From CAZKNF01 sp964554105 (GTDB lineage Bacteria; Bacteroidota; Rhodothermia; Rhodothermales; VXPQ01), in NCBI GenBank assembly GCA_964554105.1, contig CAZKNF010000003.1, forward strand, positions 1 through 64,000: a stretch of DNA of 64,000 nucleotides, written 5' to 3'. Within the stretch, counting starts at the first letter, position 1. Each line of letters opens with the position of its first letter. Below are positions 34,203-41,560 of this stretch, one piece after another. A program made the position numbers and the translations under genes. The notes beneath the pieces were generated by a model. That model did no database searches. It had not been told where the DNA came from and worked only from the letters and a program-made list of their open reading frames with translations.

Positions 34203-35555
34203 TCATTGCATTTTTCCCATCAACTGCTCGAGATCCACGTTGCGTCCCTTACCCATCAGACGGGACATGGTTTTCATCATTTTCTTCATCTCGCGAAACT
34301 GCTTCAGCAATTGATTCACATCGCTCACCTTTGTGCCGCTTCCTTGGGCTATTCGGCGGCGGCGACTGCCGTTCAGCACGTCGGGATTCCGGCGCTCCTC
34401 CGGCGTCATCGAGAGGATGATTGCCTCAATATGGCTGAAAGCGTCATCATCGACATCGAGATCTTTGATTTGCCGCCCAACACCGGGGATCATTCCGACG
34501 AGTTCGCGCAGCGAACCCATGTTCTTGATCTTCTGCAGCTGCTCGTAAAAATCGGCGAGGTCGAAATCCTGCGAGCGAATCTTGTTTCGCAGCGTTTCGG
34601 CCTGCCTTTCGTCGAACTGCTCCTGTGCGCGTTCCACGAACGATACGACGTCTCCCATTCCTAAAATACGTTGCCCCATGCGGTCGGGGTAGAACGGCGT
34701 CATGGCATCCAGCTTCTCGCCTGTGGATGCAAACTTGATCGGCTTCTCAACGACCGTACGGATCGAAAGCGCCGCGCCGCCCCGCGTATCACCGTCCAAT
34801 TTCGTGAGAACCACCCCGTCGAAATCAAGACGCTCGTTAAACTCCTTCGCTGTATTCACGGCGTCCTGGCCGGTCATGCTATCGACCACGAATAGAATCT
34901 CATCAGGATCGACGGCCGCTTTGATCTCGGCGACCTCCTGCATCATTCTCTCGTCGACGTGCAGCCGCCCGGCCGTGTCGATAATTACAATGTCGCGGGC
35001 GGTTCGTCGAGCTTCGGTTACAGCTTCCTTCGCGACGCGCACAGCGTCCTGCACCGGCTTGCCATCCTCCTCGATCGAGTAAACGGGAACGTTGATTGAT
35101 CGGGCTAATGACTTAAGCTGATCGACCGCGGCAGGACGATAGACGTCGGCGGCAGCTATCAGCGGGGCACTTCCCTCCGTCTTGAGATGCCGCGCAAGTT
35201 TGCCGCAGAATGTCGTTTTGCCCGAGCCCTGCAGGCCCGCTACGAGGACAACGGTAGGAGGATTTGGTCCTCGCTGGATGTCCACCTGCTCATCACCCAA
35301 CAGATGAACCAGCTCGTCATAGACGAGTTTTACAAGTTGCTGCCCGGGTGATACGGAATTCAGGACGTCCTCACCGAGCGCTTTCTCCTTCACGCGATCT
35401 GTGAAGTCCCGTGCAACCTGATAGTTCACGTCCGCTTCCAGGAGTGCACGCCGAATCTCCCTCATCGTCTCGGCGATGTTGAGTTCGTTGATCCGCCCCT
35501 GGCCGCTGACGGTTTTCAGCGCCCCTTCGAGCTTTTCCGATAAACTTTCGAACAT
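34203..35555 (-). CDS. ffh: Signal recognition particle protein Ffh
   Basis: Ffh binds 4.5S RNA and signal sequences and guides nascent membrane proteins to FtsY. The ATG at 35555 starts MFESLSEKLEGALKTVSGQG, the normal N domain; an upstream in-frame ATG at 35690 adds 45 unrelated residues. GTPase signatures are GLQGSGKTTF near residue 110, DTAGRLHVD, TKLDGDTRGGAAL and GMGDVVSF. The methionine-rich M domain ends the protein (MKKMMKTMSRLMGKG). Length is 450 residues. It begins the minus-strand run ffh-rpsP-rimM-trmD-rplS. Confidence 0.97.
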   Translation of the reverse strand: MFESLSEKLEGALKTVSGQGRINELNIAETMREIRRALLEADVNYQVARDFTDRVKEKALGEDVLNSVSPGQQLVKLVYDELVHLLGDEQVDIQRGPNPPTVVLVAGLQGSGKTTFCGKLARHLKTEGSAPLIAAADVYRPAAVDQLKSLARSINVPVYSIEEDGKPVQDAVRVAKEAVTEARRTARDIVIIDTAGRLHVDERMMQEVAEIKAAVDPDEILFVVDSMTGQDAVNTAKEFNERLDFDGVVLTKLDGDTRGGAALSIRTVVEKPIKFASTGEKLDAMTPFYPDRMGQRILGMGDVVSFVERAQEQFDERQAETLRNKIRSQDFDLADFYEQLQKIKNMGSLRELVGMIPGVGRQIKDLDVDDDAFSHIEAIILSMTPEERRNPDVLNGSRRRRIAQGSGTKVSDVNQLLKQFREMKKMMKTMSRLMGKGRNVDLEQLMGKMQ

Positions 35556-35749
35556 GGATGGTAAAACGGGCGATGCACGGATGCGGGAAAGACGCTGCTC
35601 ACGGAGATAGATGCAGGGTTCCGCGGGCTGAATTTTAGTCGATGTCGGATACGCAACTGCTTTGCGGCATGATCCGCACGTTCTCATCATCGTGGACTGA
35701 TTCGGGCTTCCTCCTCATTTTTTCATGAGGCTACGGCACATTCTCTATT

Positions 35750-36364
35750 ATGAGCACCGGAAAATCCATTCTTCGCGACCGATTCGATGCCTATCGACGG
35801 ACGCTCACCATTTCTTCGCATGCTCGTCGGAGCAAACAGATCACGGATAGGGTGATCGTACTTCCGGAAGTTGTCTCCGCTTCAACGGTGCACGTGTACT
35901 GGCCGCTTGTCGAGCGGCGAGAGGTCGATACGCGTCCACTCATCCGAGCGCTGGATGATCAACAGAAACAGATTGTCATGCCGGTAATCGATACGTACGG
36001 AATGCAGGCAGGCGGCGTAGCCAGGATGCAGCATGCTCGGTATTCCGGTCAGGCCGGACTTCAGATCAACCGCTGGGGGATACATCAGCCGACGAGCGAC
36101 CATCTGGTACCTGTCAGCGAACTCGATGCCGTCCTCGTGCCGGCGCTCGGCGCCGGACGAAGCGGCCACCGCATAGGGTACGGGTATGGCTACTATGACG
36201 AATTCCTGGCGCGAACGACCGCACCGAAAATTGCGCTCGTATATAATGAATGTCTCGTCGACTGCGTCCCCGCCGAATCTCATGACGTGCCCATGGATGT
36301 GATTGTAACGGAACGAACCGTACTACGACCAAACTCCACCGGCGATGAAGGCAAGCAGGGATAG
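35750..36364 (+). CDS. 5-formyltetrahydrofolate cyclo-ligase
   Basis: The enzyme uses ATP to turn 5-formyl-THF into 5,10-methenyl-THF, keeping folate in use. The 204 residues show SKQITDRV, VHVYWPLVERREVDTRPL, the folate-site motif GHRIGYGYGYYDEFLA and the closing VPMDVIVTERTVL. It is divergent from ffh with about 190 bases between the starts. 6S RNA is sometimes next to this gene, but I could not recognise one here. Confidence 0.93.
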   Translation: MSTGKSILRDRFDAYRRTLTISSHARRSKQITDRVIVLPEVVSASTVHVYWPLVERREVDTRPLIRALDDQQKQIVMPVIDTYGMQAGGVARMQHARYSGQAGLQINRWGIHQPTSDHLVPVSELDAVLVPALGAGRSGHRIGYGYGYYDEFLARTTAPKIALVYNECLVDCVPAESHDVPMDVIVTERTVLRPNSTGDEGKQG

Positions 36365-36458
36365 CCGAAGCTGACGAGCGATGATCTGGGCGAGAATGTA
36401 ACCTCGGGCGAATGTTCGCGTATATCAAACCGACACGCGCTCTGGCTTTCTGATTAGC

Positions 36459-37091
36459 ATGAAGATACGCACCCATACACGGATTCCCGAGTCGACGGAT
36501 GACCTCCTTCAAGAGGAGAAGGAGGCACTCGATCTGGAATCATTGACGGACGACGAACTCGAACGCTTGCTCTTCGAGGAAGAGCCGGCGGCGGAAAGCG
36601 GACTGTGGAATCTTCCGACCATATCCGGATTGTCCCTGATCGTGGTCGGTGTGGCGTACCTCTTCCAGGAGCTCGGACTCTGGAACGGATTCGACATCAG
36701 CGTGCTCGCCGAAATGCTTCCATGGTTGGCTGGCATTTTGATCATCCTTCTCGGATTCGGCGTGCTTTCATGGCGACCTAAGAAGAAGAGCCGCATCAAG
36801 AAGGATGTCGATGTGTCGGGCCGTAAGGAGAAAGTGGTCGTGGAGGCGAGAAAGCGAACGGACGGCAAGAAGCGCCTCACGCGATCGAAGAACAAGAAAA
36901 TTTCGGGCGTCGCCGCTGGGATCGCTGAGTACTTTAATATCGATCCGACACTTGTGCGGATCGCGTTCGTGATCGGCTTGATCGCATCGAGTGGACCTCC
37001 AGTCATACTCGCTTACATCATTATGGCGATTGTGATGCCGGAGCCAGATTCGGATGCGACTGAAAAGAGTATAACGATTATCAAAGATTGA
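36459..37091 (+). CDS. PspC domain membrane protein with N-terminal two-helix membrane domain
   Basis: The 210-residue protein starts with an acidic segment rich in Glu and Asp, then has two membrane helices (about residues 53-70 and 88-107) similar to LiaF/DUF5668-type anchors. A basic linker full of Lys and Arg (about 110-145) precedes a PspC domain (KISGVAAGIAEYFNIDPTLVRIAFV) with its own hydrophobic segment. PspC domains take part in envelope stress responses; the partner here is unknown. A second PspC gene follows after seven bases. Confidence 0.85.
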   Translation: MKIRTHTRIPESTDDLLQEEKEALDLESLTDDELERLLFEEEPAAESGLWNLPTISGLSLIVVGVAYLFQELGLWNGFDISVLAEMLPWLAGILIILLGFGVLSWRPKKKSRIKKDVDVSGRKEKVVVEARKRTDGKKRLTRSKNKKISGVAAGIAEYFNIDPTLVRIAFVIGLIASSGPPVILAYIIMAIVMPEPDSDATEKSITIIKD

Positions 37092-37098
37092 GCTGACT

Positions 37099-37293
37099 AT
37101 GAATACGACAAGGCCACTAACGCGATCGCATGACGACCGCATGATCGCGGGAGTATGCAGCGGTATTGCGCATTATTTTGACGTAGATCCAACACTCGTT
37201 CGAGTTGGTTACGTGCTTTTTAGCGTGCTGTCCGCAGGTTTTCCCGGTCTTCTTGTCTACCTCGTACTATGGTTCGTCATGCCCGATGCCTAA
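37099..37293 (+). CDS. Small PspC domain protein
   Basis: This 64-residue protein is little more than one PspC domain: DDRMIAGVCSGIAHYFDVDP, then a membrane helix (YVLFSVLSAGFPGLLVYLVLW) and the end FVMPDA. It lies seven bases after a larger PspC protein, and the two are surely co-transcribed. Related pairs occur in other bacteria, where PspC acts as a membrane stress sensor. Confidence 0.9.
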   Translation: MNTTRPLTRSHDDRMIAGVCSGIAHYFDVDPTLVRVGYVLFSVLSAGFPGLLVYLVLWFVMPDA

Positions 37294-37327
37294 ACTAGAC
37301 ACGGTGCCATGATTATCCTCCGTTAAG

Positions 37328-37363
37328 AAGGCCGTGACGCTGTATGCGTCCACGGCCTTTCTA
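37328..37363. terminator. Hairpin between the PspC unit and a converging gene
   Basis: A stem aaggccgt/acggcctt continues inward through gacgc/gcgtc around a 5-base loop. T-runs on either side are short (cttt on plus, tctta on minus), so it may serve both converging genes weakly. Confidence 0.55.
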
Positions 37364-37389
37364 ACGTTCAATGGATAGACTTGGCCTTG

Positions 37390-37971
37390 TTAGATCGTTG
37401 CCCGATCAACTGCTGCATCCATCCAGACATTCTCCAGGTTTTTAACCGCACGCGGTCCCACACCTGAAACGACGGAGAACTCATCCTGCTCGCCGATCTC
37501 AGCAGCAACGACGTGCGGAATCGATTGGCGAATACTCTCGAGGAGGGGCGGGATGGTGCCGAGATGGCGCTTCGCGATATCGGCAACATTTTCCTCGCTT
37601 ACTGCCAGTCCGAACGTATGCAGCATCGCATACGATATCGCTACGTGATTCAGGGCAGTATAGTTGTCACGAAGCATTCTAGCGCGCTCGTGCTCCCGGA
37701 TCTTGTCGTACAGGCCGGCCGCCATTCCAAGGGTTTGGGTCACCGCTTTCTTAAGAATTGATCCTGTGCCCGATCCGTACGATCCAGCCAATTCCTCGAG
37801 CTCTGCCACGTGAGCTGTCAGCGTGCGCTCGATCCGAATTACCAATTCGTTCACTTCTGGATGTTCACGAACGTTTCCGTCGCCTCGCTGCCTTTCAACT
37901 GCTTCCAAAATATGTCGATTCAGCGCGATCATGTCGCTGAGCTGCTTCCGAATTGATGCGTCGCGTTTCAT
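37390..37971 (-). CDS. Hypothetical helical protein
   Basis: I do not recognise this 193-residue protein with certainty. It lacks a signal peptide and is mostly helical, with long amphipathic stretches and conserved-looking His and Glu residues (HVAELEEL, LYDKIREHERARMLRDNYTALNHV). This recalls ferritin-like four-helix bundle proteins of the DUF892 type. Whether a di-iron site exists cannot be told by eye. It converges on the PspC genes and is monocistronic. Confidence 0.65.
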   Translation of the reverse strand: MKRDASIRKQLSDMIALNRHILEAVERQRGDGNVREHPEVNELVIRIERTLTAHVAELEELAGSYGSGTGSILKKAVTQTLGMAAGLYDKIREHERARMLRDNYTALNHVAISYAMLHTFGLAVSEENVADIAKRHLGTIPPLLESIRQSIPHVVAAEIGEQDEFSVVSGVGPRAVKNLENVWMDAAVDRATI

Positions 37972-38329
37972 ATCCGTTCTCCAATGTACATGAGTTCTCC
38001 TCGCCTTTAAAGGAATCCACGTTCGTACTGAGTTTCCTTTTCTGATGGTACGGCGGAACGAACGCAGAGCATCTCGCAGATCGTAAACATGTCGTTAAGC
38101 TCCGTAAGGAGGAACGTCGTTCGTCGTGTCGCCCGACTTTATCGCGCGGCATGAGGCGGTATCTTTGTCCTTCTGCGGGATCATATTCACACGTTAGCTT
38201 GCCGATGGGCCGCGAAAATGACGGAATTCACGTCCTGTTGCTACCCTTCGGTGAACGGCACGGTCGTTGTCTAACAGAAAACGAATGCGCGAAATCGCGT
38301 GCGATAATCCGGAAATGTAGATAACTCAA
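37972..38329. other. Divergent intergenic region, no gene seen
   Basis: These 358 bases separate the helical hypothetical gene (minus) from the receiver-domain gene (plus), so it should contain both promoters. A short palindrome cgcgaaatcgcg lies near 38290. No tRNA-like fold, terminator or plausible small gene was found. Confidence 0.4.
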
Positions 38330-38755
38330 ATGATTTGCTCAGCACGGCCCCTTCGATATGAAGGCGTGAGGGTACTCGTCGCCGAGGACAGCTCGATTAA
38401 TCGACGACTGAGCCGCTTGCTTCTTGAAACGCTGGGTTGTGATGTGACCGACGTGGTATCCGGATATCAGGCCGTTGAGGCGTTTCGCCGTATGGAGTTC
38501 GATGTGATCCTGATGAACTGCCAGATGCCGGGACTTAGCGGATTTAGGGCGACGGAAGCAATTCGCAGCATCGAGCACGCACGCGGCAGCCGGAGCCGCA
38601 TCCCCATTCTCGCGGTCACGGCATTCGCACTGCCAAGCGACCGGAATTTCTGCATCCGCAACGGGATGGATGACTGTTTGATTAAGCCACTGCGGCAGCA
38701 CATGCTTTCCGAAGCGCTCGGCCGATGGCTAAACGTTCAGTCCCTTAGTGCGTGA
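38330..38755 (+). CDS. Orphan response-regulator receiver domain lacking the phospho-acceptor Asp
   Basis: This is a single CheY-like domain of 141 residues with no output domain. The acidic pair is present (VLVAEDSSINRRL, Glu19-Asp20), as are Thr97 in AVTAF and Lys119 in CLIKP, but the phosphorylation site reads VILMNCQMPGLSG with Asn63 in place of Asp. The codon is AAC at 38516-38518. The remainder is like the receiver domains at the C-terminus of hybrid histidine kinases (DVILMDCQMP). It cannot be phosphorylated in the usual way and may act as a constitutive or binding-only module. No kinase gene is adjacent. Confidence 0.9.
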   Translation: MICSARPLRYEGVRVLVAEDSSINRRLSRLLLETLGCDVTDVVSGYQAVEAFRRMEFDVILMNCQMPGLSGFRATEAIRSIEHARGSRSRIPILAVTAFALPSDRNFCIRNGMDDCLIKPLRQHMLSEALGRWLNVQSLSA

Positions 38756-40070
38756 GCTCAGGCAGCATGCCGGCCATGGCAATCTGAAGCTTCCCTGGGT
38801 CGAGGTGTGCTCTGACAACATCACGGGCTTGATCGAGCGTTATGCCCTCGACTTCCTGGGGGAAACGATCGAGATAACCGATATCGAAGCCCCGTTCCGC
38901 ATTCTTGAGAAGCGTGCCGGCAAGGCCCGCGGTGGTTGCCAGCCCTACTTTATATCCTCCGATGATGGTGGTTTTTTTGTCCTCGAGTTCAGCCTCTGTC
39001 GGTCCGTCCTCTACAAAGCGGCGGACAACTTTTATAGTTTCCTCCAGTCCCCTCTCAAGGTTTTCGGTACTCAGCGTGACGGTGACTTGCCAGTGCCCGG
39101 AATAGTCCGTCGAGATACCGTACAGTCCGGAACGAATACCATACGTAAGGCCGAGTTCATCACGAATCACCTGCATGAGCCTTGCCGAGAAATTTCCGCC
39201 AAGGACGTAGTTTGATAAGAACATCGGAATATACTCGGGGTCGTCTCGCAAGAGATCGATGGCATGGCCCATTCTGACGTCGACGTTTTGTCTGTCAGGC
39301 ATCGGTACTTTACTCGTTCCCGGAGCCGTCGAGGGTGCGCTCGCCTGCAACGTGTCCCTCGCTTTGTGCTCCTTCCAATCACCGAAACATGCACGAACTG
39401 CATCTTCGATAACATCCTTGTCGAAGTCGCCTACCACTACCAGCGTCAGTTCGTTGGAGCCGAAATGCTCCTCGTGATAACGACGTACCGCGTCCACATC
39501 GATTTCCAGAAGGCGGGAGATTCGAGCGCTCGGTTCAGGGTTGTAGTTGGGATGGGCCGCCGAGTAGATTCGCCTCGTCAGGGCTCCGTGAGCCTGGCTT
39601 CGCGTGCTCTCCATCGACCGTTGAATGGACGCCGCTGCTCGTGATCTGCCCTTCTCAAATTCGGAAGAATCGAACTTCGGTTGTCGCAGCTGTTCCGCCA
39701 CCAGCCCCAGCACGTGCGGAGCATCTTCGGTGAGTGCCCGTCCCGAAAAGCCGATATTCAGCCCGTCCGAATCGAACTGAACCTGAGCTCCGCGATTTTC
39801 TAATATTTCGGCAATAGCGAAGCGATCATGCCTCTCTGTTCCCTTGTCTAGGAGCGAAACAGCAAGATTCTGATGCAGGTCCTCGTCTGCACCAAAGTCT
39901 GGCGATGCTTTAAATGATCCTTTCCAGGTTACAACGGAACGCACAGGCGTATGCAGCATCAGGAGGCGGCAGGGGCCAATGCGGCGATCCTGCACGCGCT
40001 CGGCAAACGGCGTAAGATGCGAAGCTTCGGTCAGAGTTGATCCGCTCATGCGCAAAGGTGTCCAGTTCAT
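38745..40070 (-). CDS. M16 family peptidase, non-catalytic type subunit
   Basis: The 441-residue protein has the insulinase/M16 fold, with the signature of the C-terminal half (GGNFSARLMQVIRDELGLTYGIRSGLYG, holding the Arg/Tyr pair) and NYVLGG. The zinc motif HxxEH is replaced by LAVSLLDKGT in the matching N-terminal position, so it should not bind zinc. ATG 40070 is chosen because upstream residues overlap the preceding M16 gene and show no family match. It pairs with that gene, as in heterodimeric M16B proteases, and no signal peptide is visible in either. Confidence 0.85.
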   Translation of the reverse strand: MNWTPLRMSGSTLTEASHLTPFAERVQDRRIGPCRLLMLHTPVRSVVTWKGSFKASPDFGADEDLHQNLAVSLLDKGTERHDRFAIAEILENRGAQVQFDSDGLNIGFSGRALTEDAPHVLGLVAEQLRQPKFDSSEFEKGRSRAAASIQRSMESTRSQAHGALTRRIYSAAHPNYNPEPSARISRLLEIDVDAVRRYHEEHFGSNELTLVVVGDFDKDVIEDAVRACFGDWKEHKARDTLQASAPSTAPGTSKVPMPDRQNVDVRMGHAIDLLRDDPEYIPMFLSNYVLGGNFSARLMQVIRDELGLTYGIRSGLYGISTDYSGHWQVTVTLSTENLERGLEETIKVVRRFVEDGPTEAELEDKKTTIIGGYKVGLATTAGLAGTLLKNAERGFDIGYLDRFPQEVEGITLDQARDVVRAHLDPGKLQIAMAGMLPELTH

Positions 40071-40119
40071 AACGGAAGGGCTATCTACATCGAAGAGCTG
40101 CTGCGCGCAGTGGCGCTCA

Positions 40120-41517
40120 TTACGTCGGGATGTAGTGTCCGACGGTAAGTGAATCATCGGTGAGATACTGCTTCGCAACGCGCTGGACGTCCTCCGTCGT
40201 AACACGTTCGATTCGTTCACGCATGCCGGTATACAGCTTCCAGTCTCCCGCTGCAATGGCTTCGTTGAGTTGGGCGGCAACAGCAAATGGGCCGTCACGA
40301 CCGAAGGCTTCGTGTGCCTTGCGCTGATTTTTTGCCCGTTGCAGCTCATCACGGCTGATTGGATACTCCGTGATCGAGTCAACGACCTCTCGTATCGCGG
40401 ACTCGACTTCCTCGTGGGAACGATCGGGCGCTAGCATTGCGAACACGTAGAACAGTCCTGGATCTCGTAGGCGCGATGACCCCGAGAACAGGTGCGTCGT
40501 AAGGTTATTGTCGGTGAGCTGTCGGTATAGACGGCTGCTCATCCCCGACCCAAGTACGACAGACAACACGTCCAACGCGTCGGTATCGGTTGCCAGTCCG
40601 GTGGGTGACTTGTACGCCATCATGATAGCGCCGAGCTGGCCGTCCTGCCGAATGACCACCCGCCTCTCGCCCTGCTGGCGCGGCTCCTTTGTATGAACGG
40701 AGGGTATTGGGTCCGGAGCTCTGGGGATTTTTCCAAAATGACGGTCGACGAGATCGAATACCTCCATCCGATCTACGTCACCAATCACGCTTACCGTTGC
40801 ATTGTTGGGCCAATAGTACGTGTCATAGAAATGGCGGAGGCCGGCTTCCGTGACACTTTCGACGTCACTTCTCCATCCAATTGTGGGATGATGATAGGGA
40901 TGTGCCGTAAAAGCGGCGCTCCAAACCGCGTGGTATAGCTTCTGGGTAGGGTCATTCTCGCCTCGATCCAATTCATTCAGAATGACAGTACGCTCACTTT
41001 CAAGGTCGTCAGAGGCGATACTGGCGCCACGCATCCGGTCCGCCTCGACTTCGATGGCCAGCGCCAGATGCTCCTTCGGGAGGAGTTCGTAGTAGTTCGT
41101 TCGATCGAACCACGTGGTGGCATTTACCTCTGCGCCGACGCGCTGAAGGACGTTGAAAACGGACGTCCCACGCTTTTTGTTGAACCGAGACGTCCCTTTG
41201 AACATGAGATGCTCCAAAAAATGCGTCGCCCCGGTGAGACCGAGCGCCTCATTCCGACTACCGACATGGTACGTCACCATAAACGTGACGACCGGCGCCG
41301 CTGCCTCTTGTAAGATTAGTACCTCCATGTCGTTCGCTCTCAGTCGATACGCCTCGATGCCACCCGACTCCTCCTCAAATGAGAAGGCGTCGTGAGCGAC
41401 TCGTTCCGGTGAAGTTCGGACTTGGGTTGACGCTGAAGCTTTAGGCACTATCTCATCGAAATTCTTTGTGAAACTTCCATTTCGGGGGACGGGAAGATCA
41501 CCCCTTTGATCGGCCAC
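40120..41517 (-). CDS. M16 family zinc peptidase, catalytic subunit
   Basis: The zinc motif HFLEH is at about residues 99-103 (GATHFLEHLMFKGT), with the distal glutamate in ESERTVILNELDRGEN. The C-terminal region has VVLGSGMSSRLYRQL but lacks the following Gly-x-x-Tyr of complete enzymes (NNLTTHLFSGS). It thus complements the next M16 protein. The start is uncertain. GTG at 41517 gives 465 residues and lies 43 bases after polA; ATG at 41625 lies inside the polA 3' end. Its product should cleave short peptides in a two-subunit chamber. Confidence 0.88.
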   Translation of the reverse strand: MADQRGDLPVPRNGSFTKNFDEIVPKASASTQVRTSPERVAHDAFSFEEESGGIEAYRLRANDMEVLILQEAAAPVVTFMVTYHVGSRNEALGLTGATHFLEHLMFKGTSRFNKKRGTSVFNVLQRVGAEVNATTWFDRTNYYELLPKEHLALAIEVEADRMRGASIASDDLESERTVILNELDRGENDPTQKLYHAVWSAAFTAHPYHHPTIGWRSDVESVTEAGLRHFYDTYYWPNNATVSVIGDVDRMEVFDLVDRHFGKIPRAPDPIPSVHTKEPRQQGERRVVIRQDGQLGAIMMAYKSPTGLATDTDALDVLSVVLGSGMSSRLYRQLTDNNLTTHLFSGSSRLRDPGLFYVFAMLAPDRSHEEVESAIREVVDSITEYPISRDELQRAKNQRKAHEAFGRDGPFAVAAQLNEAIAAGDWKLYTGMRERIERVTTEDVQRVAKQYLTDDSLTVGHYIPT

Positions 41518-41560
41518 GATTGCCCTGGCATGACCCGTGTTCGCCGCTAACGGCTGGCCT

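Noticed and set aside
35556..35749. 6S RNA next to the 5-formyl-THF cyclo-ligase gene
   Set aside because: The space is only about 190 bases and shows no long hairpin with a central bulge.
38745..40382. Extended 545-residue form of the second M16 protein
   Set aside because: The first 104 residues are the frame-shifted shadow of the upstream M16 gene, and the family match starts after the ATG at 40070.
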